From contig JBLDXI010000073.1 of NCBI GenBank assembly GCA_047495785.1, positions 124,001 through 188,000 of the forward strand: 64,000 nt of DNA, in the 5' to 3' direction. Positions within the stretch are counted from its first letter, which is position 1. The number at the start of each line of letters is the position of its first letter. Both the position numbers and the translations under genes were made by a program. This document shows positions 34,470 through 45,512 of this stretch, one piece after another. The notes beneath the pieces are model-generated. The model ran no database searches. It was not told the DNA's origin and saw nothing but the letters and a program-made list of their open reading frames with translations. The DNA comes from Lepidodermella squamata. Its lineage: Eukaryota > Gastrotricha.

Positions 34470-36144
34470 ATGCAGTACAAACTTGTTTTTCTGAAAATGC
34501 TTCCGCCTCAATTTTTCGTGATTTTCGTCATTTTTTTGAAATCAATTAATAGCGAAGAAATTGTCGAACATAATTGTACACATGCCGTGGTTGAACCTGA
34601 ACCAAGTCCGCCTTTCAGCCTCGAATTACTCCAAGCAGCTTTTGCCGGGAATTCGGCTGAAATCACGCGAATTGTGAAAGAGCATGGCAGGGTTGTTGTT
34701 AATTCGCCAAATCAAGACGACGAGGGCGTGACTGCGTTGATGATCGCGGCTGAGAATGGGCAAGTCGAGGCGGCAAGGTTGCTGCTGAGCTACGGCGCCA
34801 GGGTGAATGCGAGAGATCGAAATGGATATTCGGCTCTGATGCGAGCGACTCGGGTTCTGGACCAAAAATCGACCATTGTTCGGCTGCTTCTCAATAAAGG
34901 TACAAGAAATATCAATTCTGTCCCGAATTCACGTTTTACCACCATCGATTGGTCTTTTCTGAAATTTAAAAAAATATTTCAAAATTAAAATTGAAAATTA
35001 AAATTAAAATTTTTACCCACTTTTATCTCTGTTTTCGATCGATAAAGTTCAATTTTTTATTTTTCAAGCTCAAGCAATTAATTTGAAGATGGATTTTAAT
35101 TTTGATTTATTATTTTTTCAAAATATCAAAATTTTCAAAATTTATTTTTCAAAAATTGGATTAAAAAAAATATTTTTAGCGATTTCAGCTTCTTGCTCAC
35201 GATTCTTGATCGTTTCTCACCCCGCTGTGCAAAGACTTTTTATTTTAGCTCCAGATACCATTGTAGCTAGGTTGAATCATTTGATGATGGCTTCGAAAAC
35301 TGCTGAGATCGGAAAAATCACTGAATTTGAAAATCGATATCGACTCTGCTGGCTGAAGTAAAACTCGAAGGGAACTTTTCAAGTTGACATTGATTTTAGC
35401 GAAATAGCTCCAAAAATTAAGACGATCGAAAGTTTACGATTATTTTAGGACGGTTAACTTCCCAAATTCATATCGGTTTAAAATCCATCAAAACAATTTT
35501 TGAAAATTTTCAGAAAAATATAGGATATAGGATAGGATAGGAAAAATATATTCAGGGGGAAATAATCTCTTGCGCTCGGTCAGATTCAACTCATGGAATT
35601 AGAAACAGTTCAAAATTTATTATTTTAGTTTTCAAATTTGAAATTGAAACTTTTTTAAAAATTTAAAAATTTAAAAATAAATGAAGATGATTCCTGATTT
35701 TTGTATTTATTTTTTTACTTTATTTTAGGCGCAATTTCGACGTTTAAAGGCATCGATGGGTGGTCTGCGTTGACTCTAGCCGCTCGTAACGCCCGTTCGG
35801 ACCTGGTTCGCCTGCTCATCGAACAGGGCGGGTGTTACGTTGACGACCGTACGAACAACGGCTGGACGGCCCTAACGTGGGCTTCGTACCACGGCCTCAA
35901 CGATTCTGTCGAGCTGCTACTGGACAACGGCGCCCGGGTGAACGCGCGCACCCATTTGGGTGACACGCCGTTGAGTTGGGCGGCTGCCAAGTGCCACCCT
36001 GAGGTTGTGGAAACCCTGATTCGGCATGGCGCCGATGTGAATGCTAGGCACTACCTAGCGCCGGGTCGGACGGCGTTAACATGGTCGTTTTTGGTGCACT
36101 GCAAGGCTGTTAGGCTCATTTTACTTGATAACGGCGCTGAATAA
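34470..36144 (+). CDS. Secreted ankyrin-repeat protein 1
   Basis: Two exons, 34470-34899 and 35729-36144, join in phase 1 (LLLNK-G-AISTF) to give about 281 residues. The second in-frame ATG at 34497 gives a better signal peptide (MLPPQFFVIFVIFLKSINS), so either start is possible. About six ankyrin repeats follow, with typical cores: GVTALMIAAENGQVEAARLL, GYSALMRATR, GWSALTLAARNARSDLVRLL, GWTALTWASYHGLNDSVELL, GDTPLSWAAAKCHPEVVETL, GRTALTWSF. Ankyrin repeats bind other proteins; a secretory signal in front of them is unusual because the family is mostly cytosolic. The 829-bp intron is AT-rich. AATAAA lies at 36202-36207. It is divergent from collagen gene 2. Confidence 0.75.
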
Positions 36145-36207
36145 ATCTGTTTGTGTTGTGATGGAAGTTGAGATTATTGAGCTGCTAAATTCCCTGAGTT
36201 GAATAAA

Positions 36208-37311
36208 ATTTGTTGAATATTTCAATTCATTTTTCAGTATCAAGTCGAACTTGAATCTAGGTGAAAGGTTCCGGGAATTCCGGGATAGCTAGTTTTTTCC
36301 TCATTTCGAACTTCGCTGATTTCCGCATTTGAATTTAAATGAAATTATTTTAATTTTAAAAACCTATCCAGAATAATTTTGCATTATTTCTTCGAAAATA
36401 TGAGCTCTTTAAATTTCGATTTTTTTCTCGGATCTTGATTTCTATTGTTCCAAATCGAAATAGTTGTTAGATTTTGCTCTGAAAATATTGACCTAGTCAG
36501 CTAAGTTTTTGAATCACCCTGCTGAACCACAAAGGCAGACCGATATTCGAAAATAAATCAGTAAATATGCCGGTTTCCATTAGAATTTCGGCAAGCCTGT
36601 AATAAGATTTGTTTAAGGAGATATTTTTTTATTTTTTATTTTACTATCGATTATCGATTCGCTTCGATTTTTCGAAAATACCGACAAGTTTGAAGCGGGA
36701 AAAAGTTTCCGGCGATTTTCTGATTTCTATTTAATTTTTCGGAATATTCAGCAATTTTTTCGGATTTCGCTCGGCATATTTTCTAGACGATCGATTTTCC
36801 AATCTTGCCATTCGAGTAACTGAAAAAAATTGAAAAATAATAGAAACTGAAAAATTCCATTCAGCATTATCTCCAGAAAACCAGGAATTAATTGTTATCT
36901 TGTTCGAATCGATCGAAAATTCTATCATCGAATTGGAGAAAACACACGTTGAATAAACAGTGATCAACAACAAAGGTCTGATTTCGAAAGATTTCGCTAT
37001 TTTCCTTTGGCTAGCCGTTTATTGAATGCTGCAAAAATATTGATGATGAAACAACTCAATCAATTATACAATTATAATACCAAGTAAAAAATCGGATGGT
37101 TAACATATAGTAAATATCATCAATTCTACTAATATAGGTCAAGAACACAATGAAAGATTCTGGTATCAATTCTCAACATTTTTCCAATCATCGGACTGAG
37201 TGATCAATGCTTTACTCTACAGTATTACACGGCAGTGTGGCTCGACATAAGAATAAATAGCCGCTACTATTTTGAAGGTCAAAAGAAGAGTAGAAAAAGC
37301 GCTAATTTGAT
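36208..37311. other. Intergenic, no gene seen
   Basis: AT-rich sequence with no coding frame I can support between the ankyrin gene and the fold-back element. Confidence 0.5.
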
Positions 37312-37738
37312 GACCTCATTGAAAAGGCAGCAAAGTCACAATATATTGCGCGCAACTATGTCAAAGGGCTACTTTCGAATAATCTGTCGGTTTTTATACC
37401 GAAATGAAGCTAAATAAATTCCCTATCGATTGCATATTAGGATGTAGGTCAAAATAATTATGGTGGCATTTTTAAATGCGCACTCCAAATTTTTAGTAAT
37501 TAGCGTGAACGCCTTGATAAAATATGCGTGCGAATTTAAAAATCCACCTTAATTATTTTGACCTACATCCTTATATTCAATCGATAGGGAATTTTTTTAA
37601 ATTCATTTTGGTATAAAAACCGACAGATTATTCGAAAGTAGCCCTTTGACATTGTTGCGCACAATGCAAAATATCTTTCCTTTGCGAGTGCACTCTTGGC
37701 GCACTTTTGAAGCCTTTTCAAGGAAGTCTACAAATGAG
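37312..37738. mobile_element. Imperfect fold-back element next to the PRPP-synthetase gene
   Basis: About 170 bp at 37312-37482 recur as imperfect reverse complement at 37526-37738. Matching blocks include CAAAGGGCTACTTTCGAATA, ATCTGTCGGTTTTTATACC, AATTCCCTATCGATTG and GGATGTAGGTCAAAATAATT. The arms are more diverged than those of 6990-7251 and unrelated to them. The right arm ends 36 bp before the synthetase stop codon, so it probably supplies that gene's 3' UTR. Confidence 0.75.
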
Positions 37739-37773
37739 CAAATAAAATCAAGAAAATTATTGCTCTCTAGCTT

Positions 37774-39785
37774 CTAGCTGTCCGGAACATGGCTGAACAA
37801 AAATTTCACCGATTCGTTGTTATGCGTGCGTCGTATCGCCTCGGCAATTATAGGCGCAATATCGATGACCTGAATCTTGGAGCACTGGCGTTGATGCTCG
37901 GCCTGCGGAATGGAATTCGTCACTACAACAGCTTCGACAGGCGATGCGAATAAATCACTAGCCGCATCGCCGGACAAGATGCCATGCGAAGCTATGACGT
38001 AGACCTTGGACGCGCCGTGTTCCAACAAATTTTCAGTAGCAGACACAATGTTGATACAAGTATCAGCAATATCGTCTAGGATTATACAAATTCGATCGCG
38101 AACCTCGCCGACAAGCACCATTTCGTCACGCAGCGTGACTGAGCCGTTTGAATTTCGACTTTTTTGTATCAGCAGCGCGAAATCAACCTTCAACGCATCG
38201 GCTAGGGATGTAACCCGTTTCGCGTTATCAGCCCCTGGCGCGACTACAACGCATTTTGACCAGTCTTTAACGTTGGCCTTGACCCATTTAACGACCAAGG
38301 GTTCCGAGTAGAGATTGTCGACGGTTACGTCGAAGAAGCCTTGGATTTGCGAGGCGTGTAAATCCATGGTTAGGATTCTGTCTGCCCCGGCGACTGATAG
38401 CATGTTCGCGACGAGTTTAGCGCTGATTGGACAGCCGATTTTGCCGCGCGTGTTGCCGTCGAAGCGAGAGTATGGGAACAGCGGCATGACGGCGGTGATG
38501 CGATCGGCGGATGCGTTGCGGCACGAGTCGATCATGATTAGCAGATCCATAAGCGCGTCGTTGACTTCACCGCAGCCACTCTGGATGATGAACACGTCCT
38601 CGCCACGCACCGAGTCGTTGATTTCGATTCTAAATACAAGGGGAAGTTAGCATTGTATCAAAGTCACCAGAACTTTTTTCGAATGCGCATTGAGGTTTCT
38701 GAAAAAGTTCCTGATGCAATGCCCTGTAAAGAAAAGCTGTACCTTTCGCCTTTTGGGTATAAGTTAGCTATTATTTTTTAATCCCGCATTTATACGCAAT
38801 GGATCCGTTCATTAGGAATTAAGGAATCATGATTGTTCACGGGTTTGATTGTCTTTCTCAGCAAAACGATTATTAGGAGTTGGGGTTAGGGTTAGGGCTT
38901 GGTTCATGTCTAGGGCTAAGGTTACGTCTATAGGGTTGGGTCGATATTCGAGTTTTCACAGAAGTTCAATTTTAGTGCCTTTGCACTTCAAAAATCCATA
39001 CGGCACAAACTTACTACGTTTTGGGAACTATTATTGCTTCATTTCCATTTTTACTTCACATTTTACCGAAATCCTATCGCTGTTGTAATTTGGAATTCTT
39101 CTTGAAATTTCAATTAATTTGTTGTTTTTAAAAAATTAATATAAACTTAGCCCTGAACCCGAACCAAGCCGACCCTAACCCTAACCCTAACCCTAACCCT
39201 AAATTCTTACCCTAAATCCTAACCCCAACCTTAATCCTCGTTTTGCTGCGTTTGGATTGGACTTGGATCCATGTTTGGATTAAAATTTGGAAGCGAAACA
39301 TTATTTCTCTTTTCCACGAAACGTGAAAACACGTGAAGATTTTTTTATGGGTTCAAAGTACAATTTGTAAGAAATGACTCATCTACTACCTGTACTCAAA
39401 TTAAGGTTAAAAATCTCATCAGAATTATGAATTTAAGCTTTTTCCTGTGCGATTTTGACCATTTTTCACGCGCAAGTTTCTTTCATGAAGTTGTGATTTT
39501 TCCAGAATTTTCATAATAATAAGAATTTTCAAAATTTGAATTATCGAGAATAAAACAGTCATTAAAATCTTTCCCAGGCTTGAAATTTTACAAAATTATT
39601 TGGTTTAAAATGTTTGATAATTCCTAAAATGACTTCAGACTTCAGGCTTTTGCTCTCACTCACCTTGATTCGTCATTGCAGAATTTAGACACCACAGATT
39701 TAGCAAGAGGTATACCCAGGTTGCCGCATATCAGTTGAGCCAGTTCTGGATGCGAGCCGCCTGAAAAGACTTTGATATTTCGCAT
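37774..39785 (-). CDS. Divergent ribose-phosphate pyrophosphokinase (PRPS-like)
   Basis: Exon 1 is 39664-39785 ([20 protein letters not shown]...) and exon 2 is 37774-38629, joined through AG|A to read [18 protein letters not shown]. The total is 325 residues, close to the ~318 of animal PRPS. The family makes PRPP from ribose-5-phosphate and ATP for nucleotide synthesis in the cytosol. Strong identity includes [60 protein letters not shown] and FLFSHVP. Key loops differ from the animal consensus: PDAGGAKR reads [17 protein letters not shown] reads DDIADTCIN, and the RQD of the ATP loop reads RFD. K and R of the flexible catalytic loop (QKSR) are kept. It may be a weak enzyme, a regulatory subunit or a substrate-shifted paralogue. 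The 1,034-bp intron is far longer than most here and carries telomere-like repeats. Confidence 0.85.
38873..39238. repeat. Inverted telomere-like repeats in the PRPS intron
   Basis: On the left, GGGGTTAGGGTTAGGG lies near 38882-38897. On the right, five perfect CCCTAA units lie at 39173-39202 with degenerate units after them. Flanks also pair imperfectly: GGCTTGGTTCATGTCTAGGG on the left against the complement of CCCTGAACCCGAACCAAGCC on the right. The whole is a degenerate inverted repeat of about 366 bp with TTAGGG facing CCCTAA. Confidence 0.8.
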
Positions 39786-41755
39786 CGTTTATTATTGCAG
39801 ACTGCAGGCTGCACGACAGCACAGCTTAACAATACGTAAAAACAGGCTACAGACTACTATAATAACAATTTAACTCGACCATCTCCTATATATGATAGAA
39901 CACAGAGGGAAAAATATATACAGAGATCACAGCAATATTAGAGATGCAAATTCAGCGCCAAATTTAACGGCGTTAAAACATTGAAAAAAATGAATAAATT
40001 ATTGATTTTTTTCTCGCACTATGGCGCATGCTTGAGCACACAAACCCCGAGCCAAAAGAGCGATTTTCGCACGCTAAAGTTGAATTTACTCAAGAGGTCG
40101 TTAAAACAGCTCTGCCGTCTGAACTTTGAATAAGAAAAGCCTATAGCACAGGTGTATACTGTGTTGTAGTAGTAGTAGCATGGGATAAGCATCAAAACAT
40201 ATATTATGCGTATATATCGAGCGGCGTAGACACGCAACACAAGTAATTATATTACGCATCAATAATACACGTGCATGCACCGCCTCACACACCTTTTAAC
40301 CACATTATACCTGAGTACTGCATACAATCTGTATAGCAGGGTTTTTTGGCTATAGGAGGAAAACCATTTAACACGGCTTTGTTTGAAGCCAAAAAGCTAT
40401 AGGCTGTGGTAATGCTACCTGTCAATAAAATCGACCAGCTGCTTGTATTTGTTATACGCAGGGCTGTAAAACCCTGAGATAGATGCACTAAGCTACTATA
40501 GCGTTGTTTGCTGCCTGGTTTGAGGACGCCCTTTGTTATCTCCATTGATACGCGAGTGTAAATAAGGGCCTAATAAACGTTATTACACTGCGGTATGGTT
40601 TGGTTATCTTATCTGCCGGTGGTTGCTAAGGACGCTGGACTTCTTTAACCGACAATTTATGCCCAGTCCAGGGTTCAGATTTACGATAGCAAAAAAACAC
40701 AAAAAACAGCACAAAAACATCAGAAACTAGGAAGAAACAAGACAAATGATATTTGATTACAGTCTTCAATGTTTTTACTCTATGCACCGAATTACGCGAT
40801 CAAATTAGAACTAGTGAAATCGACAGGAATTCATTAACGCCTTATACGAAGTAAACATCCTGGTCGCTTGTGCTCATAAATTTTCAGTATCGATTAGCGG
40901 CGTAAAAAAGTGGGACACACACGGAAATGTTGTGGGTTCATTTTTTCGTGTACTATCAAAAGCTTGCCGGAAGCTAACGGTACCTCGAATCTGTAGGGTG
41001 CAATCTCAAATGTCCTATTAAAAGATTAATAATTCATCAGGCTCAAAAAGTCTTGAAGCCTTGAAGCTCCAATACTATGTCGATTTGAGTACTAGCCCAA
41101 TCTGTACTAGTAAAAATTGGAAAAATCTTTTTGATGGCGAAAACCTCTGCTGGAAAATGGCATTACCCAAGCCAATTACCCTAATGACGAGCCAATTTTG
41201 GATCTCTGATTAAAAAGGTATCAGTGTCCGCTTTTTTGTCGCTTTTTATTCACCATTTCTTATGAAGTTTTACGCTCGGACATAGTTGTGCACTTTAATT
41301 AATGATTCTTCGAACTTCAAACTCAAAAATCCGAAAATATATCAATGTCGTAGGTGAATCGAATTATGCAAGAACACGATTGTTTGAGGTTTATCCGTGA
41401 ACCACACTCCGCATCCTGTTATGCTTCCTTAATTGAGAACAAGTCGAGAATATCTGAGTATGAGGTCGAGTGGTTTTTTTCTGCCGTAGCTAAGGACGCT
41501 AATTGCTCCGCATCGATTTTCGCCAAGCTCTGACGTCATTCGCCTCACCCTCAAACATCTTATTCGCAGTAATTAAAAAACTACAATTTACAAAAAACAC
41601 CTTTGCCCTAGAAAGCTTAGTTCAAACCAATTCAAACAGGTAATTGCCCTCTATTAATAAATAGCCGGCTCAATTAACAGGTAATCGATTAATGGGACGA
41701 ACGTATTTAACCCCTTTTTATTCTGTTTTTTTTCTATCAAATTTATTAATTAATC
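39786..41755. other. Intergenic, no gene seen
   Basis: No convincing gene. A minus-strand frame at 40285-40545 (86 codons) has no domain or splice support. This interval must hold the promoters of the PRPS gene (leftward) and of the first family member (rightward). Confidence 0.45.
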
Positions 41756-42993
41756 ATGGAAACTTTAAAAGAAGTTGACGAATCTTTCGAATCAGGGCAG
41801 AAAGAAGGCGAACTGGCTGAAATGGTTTCGAGGCAAGTTGGAACTTTGGATTACTTCAAAGCTTTACTTTCAGGCATTTCAGGCAAGAATCCACCCTAAA
41901 ATACGTATCCGGAATCAGAAAGCACTTGATGGTCGTTAAAACAATGGGCCGAGTCGGGGATAACAAAGCAAGGTTCAAGTTATCAAATCTTCCAAGATCT
42001 CTATCGACGAATGACGTAAATGCGGATCGGGAAAACATGGAAAGCCCACAGCCAAAAAAATCAGCAATGAAAAAGAAGAAACTACCCCAAGTTGAGGAGA
42101 ACGAAGAAACATTGGTGAGTGTCAGCAATCTATTCGAAACAGCTGATGGCTCTTTGATGAAATGTCCCGAGGAGGAGAAAGCCCTTGCTAACGCGAAACT
42201 CTTCCGTTTGAAGTTATTAAGCCAAAAACATGCGACATACCTAGCTCCAACTTTAGAGTCGTTCAAATCCCATCGAAGGGCGACTTACGTTAATGTCCTA
42301 ACTACCAGCCCGACTGATATTCAGGAAAAGGTCGGAAATAGCCAGAAGCAGTTTCAAAACGCGTTGAATCGAGCGAAAATTGTTCAGAAAATCGGCCCGA
42401 CTTTACTCGGGCAACAGGCCAGTCAGCAATTCTTAGCAGTGCCTCCGTCGAATTTCATACCCGAGGGAGTTGTGAAGAAAGGAATTTTACCCCAGTCTGG
42501 CATATCGAAAATCAAAATAGCGGCGAGGATCTTATCGAAGAGCCCGAGTAAAGAAACAGTCTCCTCCCAAGAGCCAAATGAAGACGCGAATTCGAAATCT
42601 CCAGTCGGGAAGAAATTACTCAAAAGCGTGAAACTTATCGAGCCCTTCATGAACGAGCGGAAGAAGAAGACCCCTGTGCCGAGAGAACCCCGTGAGACGG
42701 ATAAATACGACACTTATTTAATGAAAGTCTTCCTCCAGGATATTTTGAATGGGAAATACACGCCTGAGCTTGAGTTGAACAATCGAAACCTAGCCGAGAC
42801 GAGCTCTTTGGCTAAATCGAGAATCAGCACCCATTTTCGACCTTTCACCCTCTACAGCGATGGCGGTAGCCGGCGTGCAAGTCCAGACTGGATGCCAGAT
42901 GGGGATGAAATTGGGGGTTTCATCATCGGAACTCGCTGCTCTGAAGACTTTAAAATATGCCTGAATGATATTACTCATGAGAATGAAAATTGA
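41756..42993 (+). CDS. Unrecognised tandem family, member A
   Basis: Exons 41756-41832 and 41883-42993 give 395 residues. The 50-bp intron has a GC donor (AG|GCAAGT) and an AG acceptor; a second AG 9 nt upstream could add three residues. As in its three neighbours, the intron splits an Arg codon (AG|G) before Q-E-S-T-L-K-Y-V, a pattern shared as QKxTLEYVxAIRxHLHxV. The central motif is LFRLKLLSQKHATYLAPTLE, a degenerate form of LLSxDxxVWSPSxExF. The C-end has PDGDEIGGFIIGTRCSEDF. It is about 170 residues longer than the others because of a Lys/Ser-rich insertion (about 175-320). I do not recognise a known family. It is hydrophilic with no signal peptide, so probably intracellular. AATAAA at 43025-43030. 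Confidence 0.75.
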
Positions 42994-43377
42994 CCTGGCC
43001 TACTTTTTCGAAAAAATGAATGGCAATAAATAAGTTGTGACGCAGATTTTTGTGTTTATTCAGCCGGACATGTCACGGAAATGTATTTACTCAATTTTTA
43101 TTGCGTTTATGATGTAATTCGGACAACCATCCGGGAATTTTCTAAACGGAAACACTTTAATGCTAATTCACCCTTCGCGGCTATTTCTGTTTTAAACGAG
43201 GATCCGGGTGTGTCTTGAAGTGCGAAAAAACTTGCGTTGAAGGGCTCTTAATTGCGTAATTAAAATTGCCCATGTGACACAAGTCAATTGTGAGGGAACA
43301 ATCTCGACCCCCCACTTTATAAATTGCCCTGTCGTCTTCAAAATTCTTGAATTAGTCCACATTCAACTCAAAACGCT

Positions 43378-44221
43378 ATGTTCCTGCCAGGTGCTGGGAG
43401 AAAGCCAAAGCCAGAACCCGTCGCTAGACTCGAAATAAGGTAAAATTACTAAAATATGCAAAATTAATTATTAAATTAATCTAATTTGCATAATTCCATA
43501 CTAATTAATCTGTTTTGCATAATTTTATATTAATTACCCTAATTTGCATAATTAATATTTATTGTCTGCTCATTTGCATATGCATAATTTTCTGACTTGA
43601 ATTTATTTTTATTTCAGGCAAAAAAAGACTCTGGAATACACAACGGCAATTCGGCAGCATCTCCACACCGTTAAAACTATGAGCATTATGGATCACCGGC
43701 AAATCAACCTCTCGTCCCTGCCCAAGATCGAAATTGAGGAGGACGCTTCTGGCAATACAACGATCCATGTTGAAGAGATCGATGAAGAAGTGACGCGGAG
43801 TCGTATTCAGGCCAAATTTTTCCAAGTCCCACTTCTAAGCCAGGACGTTGTAGTTTGGTCACCGTCCGTCGAGTCATTCAAATTACGAAAAAATCGAGAT
43901 TTAACCATCAAATTACTGGAAGAAAACGACGACCCCTTGCCTATTGACGAGGCTTTAGCTGGGGTGGCTAAAGCGAATTTATTGGTCCTACCGAAGCAGG
44001 ATGTAAACCCAAACGCGAGATTACCTTTGCGGCGATCTTCCTCAAACGGCCAGAATGCAACGAAAATCCCGGTTCGGCCCACTCTAAGCCACGAAATTGT
44101 AATCGACGAAGAGCCGAAAAACCCTGATTACGTCATTGGCACAAAGTGCTCGGACGAATTCAAGAAAACTCTTGAAGAGTTTGCTAACGCCAATGTTGTT
44201 CTGAATTCCAAGACAAAGTGA
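43378..44221 (+). CDS. Unrecognised tandem family, member B
   Basis: Exons 43378-43439 and 43618-44221 give 221 residues. The junction EIR|QKKTLEYTTAIRQHLHTVKT matches the family. Then come LPKIEIEED, FFQVPLLSQDVVVWSPSVES and C-terminal VIGTKCSDEFKKTLEEFA. The protein is acidic and hydrophilic, with no membrane segment. The intron is 178 bp, longer than the ~50 bp of the other members, and rich in ATTTGCAT-type motifs. AATAAA at 44296-44301. No function can be assigned. Confidence 0.75.
43440..43617 (+). promoter_or_regulatory. Octamer-like (ATTTGCAT) cluster in member B intron
   Basis: Five near copies of the string TTTGCATAAT or ATTTGCAT lie within 150 bp, interspersed with TTAATTA. ATTTGCAT is the classical POU/Oct octamer, and TTAATTA is a homeodomain-type core. 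This could be an intronic enhancer or simply a degenerate ~35-bp tandem repeat. Confidence 0.3.
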
Positions 44222-44449
44222 CATGGATTTTTTTCTATAACGCTCCCACGAGAATTTCCCCGTGCCTTGTGTGCGATAATTGAATTTTGTTAATTAATAA
44301 AACACAAAACCGTGAGTATTTTGCCGGATGTGTTGGTGAAGTTGTAATTAGCTTCCGCTCTTTTCATTGATTGAAAGTTCTAGATTAGCGGAAGTTTTCC
44401 TGTTTCTGAGAAAAATAAGCCAGGCCAAGTTATTTAGCGAAATTCAAGA

Positions 44450-45176
44450 ATGGAGGTTTATCGAAAACGACCTGTTCGCGAACGAAGGGAGTTCATCATT
44501 GCCAAAGTGGAAGAAAGGTAGGCTTCTAAACCTCCGAAAAACACGTTTATCAATCATTTTTAACAGGCAAAAGCAGACTATCGAATATGTGAATGCAATG
44601 CGGCGCCATATCCATGCTGTTCGAGCTGCTTCAGCCTCGATTAACAAACGAATCTCCCTTTCTCACCTGCCCAAAGTTGAATCTAGCGATGACGAGGATG
44701 ATGATCGGAAAACTACGACTCAATTCAGCCAAAGTCGTAGTAAGACATCGATTTCGTTCAATCTGGACGATAAGAAGGCGTGTAAAGAGGCGGGGATTTT
44801 TCGATTGAAGCTCCTGAGCCAAGACTACCACGTCTGGTCGCCTTCCGTTGAGACGTTTCAGCTGAGGCGCTTCAAAAAAGCGGCTGTCAGCACGTTTTGC
44901 CCGGATGGGGATGAAATCGGTGCGGCTACAACTCGGCGGGGTGAATTGTTGGCTACGATTTTGACGGATTACAGCGATATCGATGAGGTTCCTAACAGAA
45001 CGCCAGATAGCCTGGCTGATATTGATGAGCAAGTGTTTGAAGGCGACAGGCTCCTTGTTGAGCACACGTGTTCGGATGAATTTCTGCGAACTCTGGAGGA
45101 ATTTGCGCCTGTTGTCGTGAAACCGTGCTCTGCCCCTGTCAAACCACGAGAAGTTTTTGATAAAGACAGAATTTGA
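44450..45176 (+). CDS. Unrecognised tandem family, member C
   Basis: Exons 44450-44517 and 44567-45176 give 225 residues with a 49-bp intron. The first exon is basic (MEVYRKRPVRERREF). The junction EER|QKQTIEYVNAMRRHIHAVRA fits the family. Other motifs are LPKVESSDDEDDD (acidic patch), IFRLKLLSQDYHVWSPSVET, PDGDEIG (shared with member A) and HTCSDEFLRTLEEFAPVVV. A coding-like frame upstream of the ATG is not needed. AATAAA at 45224-45229. Function unknown. Confidence 0.75.
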
Positions 45177-45446
45177 CATTGACGATACTCAATGAAAACC
45201 GGTGATTTGGCCCGAATATTCTGAATAAATTCATCATGGGTTTCGGGTTCAAAATGATCGTATTTATATTCCGATTTTTCATGTGTCTTCTTGGCAAAGC
45301 TACCAAGTTAAATGCCGGGTTTTTCCAGTTTCATTCAACTAAATCGCGGATAATTAGAAGACCGAAATTACTCTTGCAGCTTCGATTTTGGGAAAATACA
45401 TGAATCGCTAGGGAATAGTTTAATTGCTGCACAATGATGGGACAAT

Positions 45447-45512
45447 TTGATTTATTTATTTATTTATTTATAAGCTTTAACGCCCAGAAGAGGGCAGCTT
45501 GACAAGAGGTAA
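45447..45512 (-). mobile_element. 3' tail of a non-LTR retroelement, copy 1
   Basis: The minus strand reads ACCTCTTGTCAAGCTGCCCT, a TGGGCGTTAAAGC segment and then (AAAT)n. The same ~45 bp plus microsatellite tail recurs at 58700-58775. A conserved end followed by a short tandem tail is typical of LINE or SINE 3' ends. Confidence 0.6.

Noticed and set aside
40285-40545. 86-codon minus-strand frame as a gene
   Set aside because: No domain, signal, splice partners or paralogue in the window; composition is unremarkable.
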